Assembly (NCBI GenBank): GCA_002205125.1
Contig: NIOE01000012.1
Location: 124,001-188,000 of the forward strand
Length of the DNA: 64,000 bases
DNA from: Roseateles noduli
GTDB lineage: Bacteria > Pseudomonadota > Gammaproteobacteria > Burkholderiales > Burkholderiaceae_C
Reading direction: 5' to 3'
A program made the position numbers and the translations under genes. The first letter of the stretch is position 1. The number at the start of each line of letters is the position of its first letter. Shown piece after piece: positions 25,522 to 34,473 of this stretch. The notes beneath the pieces were generated by a model. That model made no database searches and was not told the DNA's origin. It saw only the letters and a program-made list of their open reading frames with translations.

Positions 25522-26814
25522 TCAGTGCCCCTGCTCCCTCGCCCGCTTGAGCAGCAGTTCCCGTTCACGCTCGTTGCCGGTCATCGCGGCGGCGCGTTCG
25601 AATTCCTCTTTCGCTTCGGCATTGCGGCCGAGCTTGGACAGCAGGTCCGCGCGCACGCTAGGCAGCCAGTGGTACTGCTTCAGCGCGGGCTCCTCCATCA
25701 GTCGATCGACGATCTCCAGACCGACCGCGGGACCGAAGGCCATGGCCAGCGCCACGGCGCGGTTGAGTTCCACCACCGGCGACGGCTGCCGCAGCGCCAG
25801 CGCCTCGTAGAGCGCCGCGATGCGCGGCCAGTCGGTGTCCTCGGCACGATGCGCCCGCGCGTGGCAGGCCGCGATCGCCGCCTGCAGCGCGTATGGCCCC
25901 AGGCCGTGTCCGTCGTCCAGTTCGGCGGCCAGACGGTCGGCCGCTTCCAGCGCCGTCAGGCCGCGTTCGATCGCCGTCGCGTCCCAGGTCGACCGGTCCT
26001 GCTCCAGCAGCAGCACCGGCTGGCCTTCGGCGTCGACGCGCGCCGCGGCGCGTGAGGACTGCAGCTCCATCAGGGCGAGCAGGCCCAGCACCTCGCCTTC
26101 GCGCGGCGCGAGCTTCACCAGCATGCGCGCCAGCCGCAGCGCCTCGTCGCACAGGTCCTGGCGGATCCAGCGCTCGCCGCTGGTCGCCGCGTAGCCCTCG
26201 TTGAAGATCAGGTAGAGCACCTCCAGCACGGCGGAAAGCCGCTCCGTCAGCGCCTCGCCGCGCGGCAGCTCGAAGGGCACGTTCGCCTCGCCCAACGTGC
26301 GCTTCGCGCGGACCAGCCGCTGCGCCACCGTCGGCTCCGACTGCAGGTAGGCGCGGGCGATCTCGCCCGTCGTCAGGCCGGCCACCATCTTCAGGGTCAA
26401 GGCCACGCGCGCCTCCAGGCTCAGCACCGGATGGCAGGCGCAGAACATCAGCCGCAGCACGTCGTCGCCGATCTCGCGCGCCGCGCGATCGTCGTCCAGG
26501 CTTTCCACGAAGTCCGGCACGATCATCGCCTCGCGCGCGTCGAGCTCATGGCCGAGCTGCTCCAGCTTGTCGCCGCTCAGCTTCACGTGCCGCAGCCGGT
26601 CCAGCGCGCGGTGCTTGGCCGTCGTCATCAGCCAGGCCGCGGGCTTGTCCGGCAGGCCCTGCCGGGGCCAGGTCTCCAGCGCGGCGACCAGCGCGTCCTG
26701 CGCCAGCTCCTCCGCCAGCGGGACGTCGCGCGTCAGCCGCGACAGGGCGCCGATGATCTTGGCGGATTCCTGCCGCCAGACGGTCGTGATCGCGCGATGG
26801 GTCTCGTCGTTCAT
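25522..26814 (-). CDS. ECF42-type RNA polymerase sigma factor
   Basis: The protein has 430 residues, more than twice a minimal ECF sigma. Region 2 (about 10-85) shows LAEELAQDALVAALETWP and AWLMTTAKHRALDRLR. Region 4 (about 135-185) shows MVAGLTTGEIARAYLQSEPTVAQRLVRAKRTL. The long C-terminal extension (190-430) with TPR-like helices (RAVALAMAFGPAVGLEIVDRL) is characteristic of the ECF42 group. These have no anti-sigma factor and are encoded with YciI/DGPF proteins, as here (27374-27739). The extension is thought to control activity. It is the last gene of yciI-VOC-sigma. Confidence 0.92.
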   Translation of the reverse strand: MNDETHRAITTVWRQESAKIIGALSRLTRDVPLAEELAQDALVAALETWPRQGLPDKPAAWLMTTAKHRALDRLRHVKLSGDKLEQLGHELDAREAMIVPDFVESLDDDRAAREIGDDVLRLMFCACHPVLSLEARVALTLKMVAGLTTGEIARAYLQSEPTVAQRLVRAKRTLGEANVPFELPRGEALTERLSAVLEVLYLIFNEGYAATSGERWIRQDLCDEALRLARMLVKLAPREGEVLGLLALMELQSSRAAARVDAEGQPVLLLEQDRSTWDATAIERGLTALEAADRLAAELDDGHGLGPYALQAAIAACHARAHRAEDTDWPRIAALYEALALRQPSPVVELNRAVALAMAFGPAVGLEIVDRLMEEPALKQYHWLPSVRADLLSKLGRNAEAKEEFERAAAMTGNERERELLLKRAREQGH

Positions 26815-26844
26815 GCGCGCGATCGTACGCGCGCTGCTTCGTCC

Positions 26845-27255
26845 TCAGGCGCCCGGGAACTGCGTGATGTCCATGTACATCAGCTCCCAGATGTGCCCGT
26901 CCGGATCCGCGTACGCCTGTGAGTACATGAAGCCCATGTCCTGCGGCGCGCGCGGCACGGTGCCGCCGGCGGCCAGCGCCTTGGCGATCAGCTCGTCCAC
27001 CTGCGCCTTGCTCTCGCAGGACAGGCAGGTCAGCACCTCGGTCGTCGCATGCGCGTCGGAGATCTTGCGCGGCGTGAAGGTCTGGAAGAACTCCTCCACC
27101 AGCAGCATCGCGTAGATGTCGTCCGAGATGACCATGGACAAGGCCTGCTCGTTGGAGAACTGCGGATTGAACTCGTAACCCATGGCGCCGTAGAAGCGCT
27201 TGCTGCGCTCGACGTCCTTGACGGGAAGGTTCACGAAGATCTGCTTGTGGCGCAT
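26845..27255 (-). CDS. VOC superfamily (glyoxalase/bleomycin resistance-like) protein
   Basis: The protein has 136 residues from ATG 27253-27255 (MRHKQIFVNLPVKDVERSKRFYGAMGYEF). The paired beta-alpha-beta-beta-beta VOC fold is recognisable from this start and from the C-terminal SQAYADPDGHIWELMYMDI, whose Glu is the usual last metal ligand. The family covers glyoxalases, dioxygenases and resistance proteins; the function here is unknown. It sits between the YciI gene and ECF42 sigma gene and is probably a member of that regulon. Confidence 0.9.
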   Translation of the reverse strand: MRHKQIFVNLPVKDVERSKRFYGAMGYEFNPQFSNEQALSMVISDDIYAMLLVEEFFQTFTPRKISDAHATTEVLTCLSCESKAQVDELIAKALAAGGTVPRAPQDMGFMYSQAYADPDGHIWELMYMDITQFPGA

Positions 27256-27373
27256 GACGGGGCTCCAGGAGGGTGGTTGGGGGAATGGGATGGGGGTCCA
27301 CACTCCCACGACGGTCCGGCGCCGCCGATTTCGACAGACCGCTGCTCGGTCCTCGAAAAAATCCTGCGGAGCT

Positions 27374-27739
27374 TCAGGCTTTGGACTCCGCGTAGCACGG
27401 CACCATCGAGCGGACCTCCACCGTGCACCACTCCGTCGCCGGGCATTCGCGGGCGATCGCCAGCGCTTCCTCGCGGGTCTTCACGTTCAGCCAGAAGAAG
27501 CCGCCGACCATCTCCTTGGCCTCGGCGAACGGGCCGTCGATCGTCGTCATGCGACCGTCGCGCTTGGCGACCCGGGTCGATCCGTTGACCGACTGCAGCG
27601 ACTGCGCCGCGTGCAGCAGGCCTTTCGCCTGCAGCTGGTCGGCGTAGGCGGTCATGCGGTCGTAGGCCTCGCGGCCTTCTTCCGGCGTGCGCGCCTCGCG
27701 CTGGCCGACAGGTTCGTTGATCAGCAGGATGTAGCTCAT
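27374..27739 (-). CDS. YciI-related DGPF-domain protein
   Basis: The protein has 121 residues from ATG 27737-27739, with SD GGAGA. It contains the family motif TTIDGPFAEAKEMVGGFFWL (DGPF at about 81-84), typical of YCII-related proteins found beside ECF42 sigma factors. It is the first gene of the minus-strand cluster yciI-VOC-sigma and a likely target of that sigma factor, as shown for ECF42/DGPF pairs in Streptomyces. The biochemical role is unknown. Confidence 0.92.
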   Translation of the reverse strand: MSYILLINEPVGQREARTPEEGREAYDRMTAYADQLQAKGLLHAAQSLQSVNGSTRVAKRDGRMTTIDGPFAEAKEMVGGFFWLNVKTREEALAIARECPATEWCTVEVRSMVPCYAESKA

Positions 27740-27924
27740 GCGGGTCTCCGTTGAATGCGGGCTATTGGACACCACACGTCCCGGTCGCTGTCAAAGGTCA
27801 GGGCATGTTCGGCACATGACCGGCGATGCTCGTCCGCGCCCTCCGCCGTCGATCCGCCGGGTCTGCTGTCGATCCGTCGTTTCCCCCGGCCCGGCCGCCG
27901 GGACGCCTCCCTACACTGCGCCGC

Positions 27925-29064
27925 ATGACTCCCGCCTCGTCCCGTCCCCTCTGGCGCGATGCCCGCCGCCTGCGCGCCTCCTGGCATGCCTGGCTGAGCA
28001 ACGACGCCCAGCCCAGCGGCCCCGAGTGGCTGCAGTGGATCTGGACGGTGCTGTTCTCCTGCACGCTGGCGGTCGGCTTCACGATCCTGGGGTTCGTCAT
28101 GAACGCCCGGACCGCCCACTGGACCGATCCCGTCATGTGGGCCTGGTGGTACGGGAAGAACGTCGTCGTCTGCCTGACCATCGGTCTGATCATCCAGGCG
28201 CTGTTCACCATGCTCGTGCCGCTCTTCGGCGGCCGCGCCGGCATCCGCGCCTGGCCGAACTGGAAGCGCACCGTGTTCTTTTCCGGCGTGCCGCTGCTGG
28301 GCGTGCTGATCGGCTGGGTGCCGGGCATGTGGCTGGCGGGGCTGGCGAACTGGGTCCGCATGGACTGGTCGCAGGGCGGGAAGATCGTCGGCATCACCTC
28401 GGCGCTCTCGTTGTGCATCACCTTCGTGCTGCATCACTGGTTTGCCGCGAAGACGCGCCAGCTCACCGCGGAGCGCCGCGCCACCGAGGCGCAGTTGCGT
28501 CTGCTGCAGGGCCAGATCGAACCGCACTTCCTGTTCAACACGCTGGCCAATGTGCACTCGCTGATCGACTACGACGCGCCCAAGGCCAAGGCGATGCTGG
28601 GCGCGTTCACCGCCTACCTGCGGGCGTCGCTGGGCGGCCTGCGGCGTGAGACAGGACCGCTGGAGGATGAGCTGTCGCTGGCGACCGCGTACCTGACGGT
28701 GCTGCAGACGCGCATGGAGGATCGCCTGCGCTTCGAGATCCGGGCGACGCCCGCGGCGCGCGTCGTGCCGCTGCCGCCGATGCTGCTGCAGCCGCTGGTC
28801 GAGAACGCGGTCCATCACGGCCTGGAGCCCAAGATCGAGGGCGGCATCGTGCGCGTCGACGCCGCGTTGAACGACGGCTTCCTGGTGATCGAGGTGCGCG
28901 ACGACGGCGTCGGTCCCGGCGCCTCGCGCCGCGTCGGCAACGGCATCGCGCTCGCCAACCTGCGCGAGCGCCTGATGACGCATTACGGCGACCGCGCGTC
29001 GCTGAGCCTCGAACCCGCCGATCCCGGCTGCCGCGTCACGCTGCGCGTGCCGCTCGATGTCTGA
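27925..29064 (+). CDS. LytS/YehU-type sensor histidine kinase
   Basis: The protein has 379 residues from ATG 27925; a longer frame from 27826 adds an Arg/Pro-rich stretch unlikely to be translated. Four hydrophobic segments (about 35-180: VLFSCTLAVGFTILGFVM, VVVCLTIGLIIQALFTMLV, etc.) form the membrane sensor. The His_kinase domain has the phosphoacceptor QGQIEPHFLFNTLANVHSL, then HATPase with LVENAVHHGLEPK (N box) and DDGVGPG. It pairs with the LytTR regulator that starts 38 bp downstream. The signal is unknown. Confidence 0.92.
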   Translation: MTPASSRPLWRDARRLRASWHAWLSNDAQPSGPEWLQWIWTVLFSCTLAVGFTILGFVMNARTAHWTDPVMWAWWYGKNVVVCLTIGLIIQALFTMLVPLFGGRAGIRAWPNWKRTVFFSGVPLLGVLIGWVPGMWLAGLANWVRMDWSQGGKIVGITSALSLCITFVLHHWFAAKTRQLTAERRATEAQLRLLQGQIEPHFLFNTLANVHSLIDYDAPKAKAMLGAFTAYLRASLGGLRRETGPLEDELSLATAYLTVLQTRMEDRLRFEIRATPAARVVPLPPMLLQPLVENAVHHGLEPKIEGGIVRVDAALNDGFLVIEVRDDGVGPGASRRVGNGIALANLRERLMTHYGDRASLSLEPADPGCRVTLRVPLDV

Positions 29065-29102
29065 TCCCGCCGATCTCTGACCACTTCCTTCCGTCGACGA
29101 CC

Positions 29103-29936
29103 ATGACCGCTCCCACCGCTCCCGCCGGACTCACCGCGTTGATCGCCGACGACGAACCGCACCTCGCCCGCGCCCTCGCGGCGCAGCTGAACGCCGTGTG
29201 GCCGGAACTCGAGATCGTCCACATCGCCCGCAACGGCGTGGAGGCCGCCGAGCAGATCGCCGCGCTGCAGCCGGACCTGGCTTTCCTGGACATCCAGATG
29301 CCGGGCCTGACGGGGCTCGAAGTCGCCGAGGGCATCGAGGGCGCCACGCGCGTCGTTTTCGTCACCGCCTACGACCAGTACGCGGTGCAGGCCTTCGAGC
29401 AGGAAGCGATCGACTACGTGCTCAAGCCGGTCGAGGCGGAACGGCTCGCGCGCACGGTCGACCGGATCCGCCGCGCGCTGGCGAAGCGTGCGTCGAGCGC
29501 GGCCGATGGCGACGGACAGGGCGAGGGCGCAGGCGACGACGTGGACGCGCGGCTGCTCGCCGCGCTGCAGCGGCTGCACGCGCCGGGCGGCACGGCGGCA
29601 AGACCGACGGGGCCGTTGCGCTGGGTGCGCGCGACGCAGGGCGACCTGATGCATCAGATCCCTGTCGACGAGGTGCTCTTCTTCCGCGCCGACGACAAGT
29701 ACACCTGCGTCCAGACCGCGACGACGGAGTACCTGATCCGCACGCCCATCCACGAGCTGGCCGCGCAGCTCGACGGCGAGCGCTTCTGGCAGGTGCACCG
29801 TTCGACGATCGTGAACCTGGACCACGTCACGGGCACACGCCGCGACGAGCTGAGCCGCCTGTTTGTGCGCGTGCGCGGCCATGCGAGCGAGCTGCCCGTG
29901 AGCCGGGCGTACGTGCATCTGTTCAAGGCGATGTAG
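29103..29936 (+). CDS. LytTR-family response regulator
   Basis: The protein has 277 residues. The receiver domain (about 10-125) has ADDEP, the phosphoacceptor in LAFLDIQMPG and the TAY / LKPV switch residues. A Gly/Asp-rich linker (137-150) leads to the LytTR DNA-binding domain (about 175-277) with EVLFFRADDKYTCVQT and FWQVHRSTIVNLDHV. It is the output partner of the upstream LytS-type kinase. Its last 210 coding bases are repeated exactly at 31739-31948. The exported pseudo-protease gene next to it may be a target, but no LytTR operator was recognised. Confidence 0.93.
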   Translation: MTAPTAPAGLTALIADDEPHLARALAAQLNAVWPELEIVHIARNGVEAAEQIAALQPDLAFLDIQMPGLTGLEVAEGIEGATRVVFVTAYDQYAVQAFEQEAIDYVLKPVEAERLARTVDRIRRALAKRASSAADGDGQGEGAGDDVDARLLAALQRLHAPGGTAARPTGPLRWVRATQGDLMHQIPVDEVLFFRADDKYTCVQTATTEYLIRTPIHELAAQLDGERFWQVHRSTIVNLDHVTGTRRDELSRLFVRVRGHASELPVSRAYVHLFKAM

Positions 29937-30071
29937 GTTCGTTCGTCAATCCAGGCCGATGCGGTCCGTCCAACCTCTCGCTGCGCCCGATCCCGCTTGA
30001 CGACCGCGTCACTGAGATGCGTTCGCCGTCGGCGGATGCCGCCGATGCGGCTGTTCGAAAGAGAGGTTTTC

Positions 30072-31670
30072 ATGAGCGAAACGTGGCAAAAGCAGTCCCG
30101 CTGCCGACACATGCAGCGCGGAGGCTGGCTGTCGGCGGCGATGCTGGCGACCGGTGTGACCGCGGGCAGTGCCTGGGCCGCCGCAGGAGGGGCGCCCGGC
30201 ATCGAACTGGATCCCGGACCGCTGAACGTGCTCGTCACCGATCGCTGTTCCGCAACCATGATCAGCCGTCGTGCAGCGGTCTCTTCGGCGTCGTGCCTCA
30301 AGCAGCAGCTCGATGCCAGCCCTGCCACCGCTGCCACGGGTCGGCGGATCGAGTTCCGTCAGGCGTTCGATCGGGAGAAGCGCGCGTTGGGCGCGCGGGT
30401 GATCAGCTTCCTGGACGATGCCCCGGCGGAGATGCGAGCGAAGGCTGATTTCAAGAAGGCGGAGGCTCTGGGAATCGGCGACCTCGCGCTGGTGCTGCTG
30501 GACGACGAACTGCCGGTGAGCGAGGGCGTGGACCCCACCTATGCGATCCCGCCGTACTGGTTGGAATTCCTGTGGATATCGACGGCGCATGAACTGCGAG
30601 CGAGTGACATCGGGCGGGCCCTGGCGCCCGATGCCATGGAAAGGACGAGGCTGTTGAAGGTGTACGGCAGGGACAACCTGTCTCGCGAGCCACGGCGCAA
30701 CCCTTCCCGGTTGCTGGCGTTCCAGCAGCCGACATTGAAAGCGTACGCGCACGCCCGGAAGGACGAGCCCGAAACGTACGGTCAGGTGCTGGACGATCTG
30801 CTGGAGAAGGTGACTGGCGTGCGTTTCTCGGCCGAAGAGATCGCCGATTTCGTCCTCCCGCAGTCTGATGTCTTCAAGGACTTCGACTACTCGAACATCG
30901 GGGACGATGGCCAAGTCAGGGTGAAATATGAAGTGCTGGGTTCCGCAGGCGCCGGCCTCTTCGCAGATACCCTCAGGGACGAGGACCCCTATGTCCTGAT
31001 CGGTGTTGCGACCGACGGGCCCTATGAGATCCGCTTGTCCAACTACTGGCCGTGGATCGTCAAGACCCTGCTGGCGCACGGGCGCAAGGATGAAGCACTG
31101 GCCATCGCCGGCCGCCTTCTGCGTGGGTACGGTCATGCCGACCCGGCGCCGACGATCAGCGACCGCAGCCGTTGCACGCGCGTAGGACAGATCTACGCGG
31201 ACGTCACCGCCAGCGGCAACAAGGACGTGCTCTCGTTCTATCGCCTGATGCAGCATCCTTGGCGGGAGAGCGGGAAAGGGGGCGGCTTCATTGACCAGTG
31301 CACGTCATTCGCCAATGCCGGCGCCGCGGGCTCGGCCTGGGAGCCGCTCGGGCAGGGCCTGCCGTCGGCCACGCAGGGGCGGGCCCTGATGTTCAGCTGG
31401 CTCTACGACGGCAGCCCTCGCCAGACAAGCGGGAAGCCCGTCATCGGGGGCCACTACGGCTACCTCAATCCCACCAACGCCAGCCGGGAGGTCTTCCGGC
31501 TCAAGGCGACCGCGTCAGACGGTCGGCTGACCTACTTCCCTCTGGACGGTCGCAGCAACGACCACTGGGAGTTCATCGGCAATCGACTGCCGACGCCCCG
31601 CGCGATGCGCTGGCTCGACGCCGCCGCTGCCGTTGCCGATGTCGTGCCGGCCGAGGCCGTGAAACGCTGA
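30072..31670 (+). CDS. Exported pseudo-trypsin with EFFRL/WEYLGT repeat (array member P1)
   Basis: The protein has 532 residues from ATG 30072 (SD GAGAGG). A signal peptide ends near GSAWA-A (36). The S1-like core starts with C59-SATMISRRAAVSSAS-C75, the trypsin C42-C58 disulfide segment, but the His before the second Cys is Ser. GDLALVLLD keeps the Asp motif. The Ser motif reads GAGLF instead of GDSGGPL. The trypsin-like C-terminal helix LSNYWPWIVKTLLAHGRKDEALAIA follows, then a long region and one C-terminal repeat (about 465-510: YLNPTNASREVFRLKATASDGRLTYFP...HWEFIG). By this alignment it cannot be a serine protease. It is the first of five paralogues; role unknown. Confidence 0.75.
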   Translation: MSETWQKQSRCRHMQRGGWLSAAMLATGVTAGSAWAAAGGAPGIELDPGPLNVLVTDRCSATMISRRAAVSSASCLKQQLDASPATAATGRRIEFRQAFDREKRALGARVISFLDDAPAEMRAKADFKKAEALGIGDLALVLLDDELPVSEGVDPTYAIPPYWLEFLWISTAHELRASDIGRALAPDAMERTRLLKVYGRDNLSREPRRNPSRLLAFQQPTLKAYAHARKDEPETYGQVLDDLLEKVTGVRFSAEEIADFVLPQSDVFKDFDYSNIGDDGQVRVKYEVLGSAGAGLFADTLRDEDPYVLIGVATDGPYEIRLSNYWPWIVKTLLAHGRKDEALAIAGRLLRGYGHADPAPTISDRSRCTRVGQIYADVTASGNKDVLSFYRLMQHPWRESGKGGGFIDQCTSFANAGAAGSAWEPLGQGLPSATQGRALMFSWLYDGSPRQTSGKPVIGGHYGYLNPTNASREVFRLKATASDGRLTYFPLDGRSNDHWEFIGNRLPTPRAMRWLDAAAAVADVVPAEAVKR

Positions 31671-31688
31671 ACGACGGGCGAGCGCGCC

Positions 31689-31734
31689 CGCCTCACTTGA
31701 AGACCCAGTACCCCACCAGGATCGCGATCAGGGA
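31689..31734 (-). pseudogene. Remnant of the spmAB 3' end
   Basis: Bases 31689-31725 match 34470-34506, the last codons and stop of the spmAB-like gene, with one mismatch in 37. The following GATCAGG... matches 34855-34861, so the remnant may have lost about 350 bp by deletion between two CCACCAGGATCGC repeats that exist in the intact gene. It encodes only AILVGYWVFK and is not functional. Confidence 0.75.
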
Positions 31735-31738
31735 GGGG

Positions 31739-31948
31739 CGGAGTACCTGATCCGCACGCCCATCCACGAGCTGGCCGCGCAGCTCGACGGCGAGCGCTTC
31801 TGGCAGGTGCACCGTTCGACGATCGTGAACCTGGACCACGTCACGGGCACACGCCGCGACGAGCTGAGCCGCCTGTTTGTGCGCGTGCGCGGCCATGCGA
31901 GCGAGCTGCCCGTGAGCCGGGCGTACGTGCATCTGTTCAAGGCGATGT
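31739..31948 (+). pseudogene. Exact 210-bp copy of the lytTR regulator 3' end
   Basis: These bases are identical by eye to 29725-29934, the end of the LytTR DNA-binding domain, and diverge at the stop codon (TGA here, TAG in the gene). There is no start or receiver domain, so this is a gene fragment. Together with the spm remnant just before it, it marks the seam of a duplication or recombination event. The perfect identity means it is recent. Confidence 0.9.
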
Positions 31949-32010
31949 GAGGCGCTGGCGGCGCAGTTCGCCCACTCAGCGGGGGTGCTCAACTCATTGG
32001 ATGAACGCCC

Positions 32011-34455
32011 ATGACGCTCAGGAAGCTTCTGCCAGTTGCCACCGGTCTCTGCCTGGCGGCGCATGCCGCTGCCGCGCAGTCCGCCGGATATGGGGGCACG
32101 GAACTGCGAGGCAAAGAGGTGCCCGGTTGGGCGCTGGGGACCCGGCCCTGTCACGCCACGCTGATTTCGCCTCGGGTGGCCATCACCAACGCGCTATGCG
32201 TGAAGCAGACCAACCCGGAGTTCTTCCATCGCCTCGATGACTTGACGCCAGTCAAGGTCACGATGCTCGCGCCGGCCACCGTGAAGGGACCGCACGAAGA
32301 TGTCGCCGTGGTCGTGCTGGACAAGCCCATTCATGGGCCTGTGGTCCCCATCCCTTCTTACCGGAGCGAGCGTCGGAGCGTGGTCGAGGGCGCGCGACTG
32401 ACCCTCTATGCACCGATCCTTCCATTTGAACCTTTCCAGTGGCGGAAGCCGGCCAAGGAGCGACCACCTGTGGGCGCCTACCGTTATGACTACTTCACGA
32501 GCGGGAGCGTCCAGGTGCCGCTCAAGCTGGTCTCGTTGGAGAGCGTCGCAGGAACCTTCCCGATGGTCGGCTATGACGGTTCGACGGACACCGCCTTGGC
32601 GGCCCTGTTGGGTCACGCCGATTCGGTCATCGCCGTCCCGAGGTTCGCCAGAGGGGATGACTGGGGGTACATGTTTCCGCTGGACAGCCAGGGCGGCACC
32701 TTGCTCGCGGGCGAGGGGGCGGAGCAGGTCCTCGTGGGGTTTGCGACCCGCTCGCAGTTCCACGTCAGAGCCAGCAACGTCTGGCCGGCAACGTACCGGA
32801 AGATGCTCGACCACGGTCTGCGTGACGACGCGCTGTCCCTTGCGCTTCGCGTGTTGAATCCCTTCGAGGACCCCGGGGCGCGCTCGACCGCGGCGGATTG
32901 GCGCAGCTCGGCGCGGGCCTTGCCGCTGGGCAGCATCTGGCCGCGTGAGCACAAGGCGTCGGGGAAGATCGAATTCTTCCGGCTGGTGAAGGCGGCGCCG
33001 GACGGGCGCCATGGCGCATTGCCGTCCGGCCCGAGTGATGGCAATGGATGGGAATACCTGGGCGAGGAACTCCCCGATCTCGCTGCGGCGACAGCCACAT
33101 TCCGTGGCCCGCCCCGGGGGGATCCGGACGATGCGAAGACGCCGATAGGGACGATCGCCGTCAACGTGCGTCGGACTGACGGTGGCGTCGAATACTTCCG
33201 CCTCACGGCGATCGGCAATGATGGAAAACTGACGCCCTTTCCTCAGTCGGGGCGGCTGAGCCTTCATTGGGCCTTTTACGGCACCGATCTCACCAGCAGG
33301 CGTCTGTCCAGGGACATCGACTTCCAGGATCATTTGCATCTGGACCAGCCTCGGCCGCCGATCCGGGTGGCGAATGACGCGTGTGAAGGCGCGCTGATCT
33401 CGCCTCGCGTAATCGTCACTGCGGCAGACTGCATCGCGGAGGGAGGTCCGACTCAGTTCAAGCTGACAGACACGGGAGAGATCTTGGTCGGCAAGGGCTT
33501 CCGTCCGGAAGCTTCCGCGACCGGACTCCCGGGGCCCGGCCTGGTGCTCCTTGACCCTCCCGCGCCCTTGAAGGAGGGGCGGCGGCCCTACGTCAACAGC
33601 TATCAGTTTGAGCGCCAACGCCTGGGCGGCATTGGTCTGACGGACGGAGTGGAAAACGCGATCATCTCCTTTAGCCCGAGAACGCCGACGACGGTCAAGG
33701 TGATGGCGCATCTATTGGAGCCGGACTTCTTCAGGATCCTGAAGCCCGGCCAGATGGTTTTCTTGAGCGATGAAGCCTTTGCCCGCCGCCCGCAGACCTC
33801 GGGGCCGTTTGCGGTGGTGTTGGACGATCAACGACGCGCTGCGCGAATGAGCCACTACTGGCCTTGGATCTATCGCACGCTCATGAACGCGGGGGCCCGC
33901 GAGGAAGCCTTGGTCCTGGCCGCGCAGGTGCTGAACCCATGGCAGAACATCGAGCGCTCGCTGACACTGCCCCTGACCCGTGAGCGGGTGCAGCAGTCGC
34001 GACTGGGCCTCCTGCGCCCGGACCTGCTCGATTGGAACTCGTTCGACCGTCGCGGTGTCATCGGTCGGGTCTACGCTTACGACAACCCATATACGAAGCA
34101 GGTAGAGTTCTTCCGTCTGGCCAAACTCGGCTCCGACGGGCGCTATGGGTACTTCCCGGTCGATCAGAAGGACAACGAAGAGTGGGAGTACCTCGGGACC
34201 GACCTGCCGTCGTGCGAGGCTGTGCTGACACCGGTCAAGGCTTGGTCACCCGGCGTCGATGGTGTGGCCGGTGAGCTGTTCGTTCACCGGAACAGCTTCA
34301 ACAAGCAGTTCGAATATTTCGAGCTGGTGGAGCCTTTCGCGCAAGGCGGAGACGAACCGCCGCCTTCCAACGGCACGGACAGCCGCCATTGGCGCTATCG
34401 CGGGACAGATGTGCCGATATCGCCGGCCGATGAGGGGCCCGGTGGATGTGGTTGA
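32011..34455 (+). CDS. Double pseudo-trypsin with repeats (array member P2)
   Basis: The protein has 814 residues with signal peptide MTLRKLLPVATGLCLAAHAAAA. It is two full units in one chain. Unit A: C47-HATLISPRVAITNAL-C63 (His replaced by Leu), EDVAVVVLD, GGTLL at the Ser site, then NVWPATYRKMLDHGLRDDALSLALRVLNPF and two repeats (about 313-355, 377-420; WEYLGEELP, WAFYGTDL). Unit B: C458-EGALISPRVIVTAAD-C474 (His replaced by Asp), a shorter core, MSHYWPWIYRTLMNAGAREEALVLA, and two repeats (about 690-735, 755-800; EFFRL...WEYLGTDLP, EYFEL...WRYRGTDVP). It is probably exported. No catalytic triad remains in either unit. It follows the lytTR fragment and converges on spmAB. Confidence 0.75.
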   Translation: MTLRKLLPVATGLCLAAHAAAAQSAGYGGTELRGKEVPGWALGTRPCHATLISPRVAITNALCVKQTNPEFFHRLDDLTPVKVTMLAPATVKGPHEDVAVVVLDKPIHGPVVPIPSYRSERRSVVEGARLTLYAPILPFEPFQWRKPAKERPPVGAYRYDYFTSGSVQVPLKLVSLESVAGTFPMVGYDGSTDTALAALLGHADSVIAVPRFARGDDWGYMFPLDSQGGTLLAGEGAEQVLVGFATRSQFHVRASNVWPATYRKMLDHGLRDDALSLALRVLNPFEDPGARSTAADWRSSARALPLGSIWPREHKASGKIEFFRLVKAAPDGRHGALPSGPSDGNGWEYLGEELPDLAAATATFRGPPRGDPDDAKTPIGTIAVNVRRTDGGVEYFRLTAIGNDGKLTPFPQSGRLSLHWAFYGTDLTSRRLSRDIDFQDHLHLDQPRPPIRVANDACEGALISPRVIVTAADCIAEGGPTQFKLTDTGEILVGKGFRPEASATGLPGPGLVLLDPPAPLKEGRRPYVNSYQFERQRLGGIGLTDGVENAIISFSPRTPTTVKVMAHLLEPDFFRILKPGQMVFLSDEAFARRPQTSGPFAVVLDDQRRAARMSHYWPWIYRTLMNAGAREEALVLAAQVLNPWQNIERSLTLPLTRERVQQSRLGLLRPDLLDWNSFDRRGVIGRVYAYDNPYTKQVEFFRLAKLGSDGRYGYFPVDQKDNEEWEYLGTDLPSCEAVLTPVKAWSPGVDGVAGELFVHRNSFNKQFEYFELVEPFAQGGDEPPPSNGTDSRHWRYRGTDVPISPADEGPGGCG

Positions 34456-34473
34456 CGTGCGGGCTCGCTCGCC

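Noticed and set aside
31739-31948. A second functional lytTR gene
   Set aside because: The copy has only the last 70 codons, with no receiver domain, start codon or ribosome binding site.
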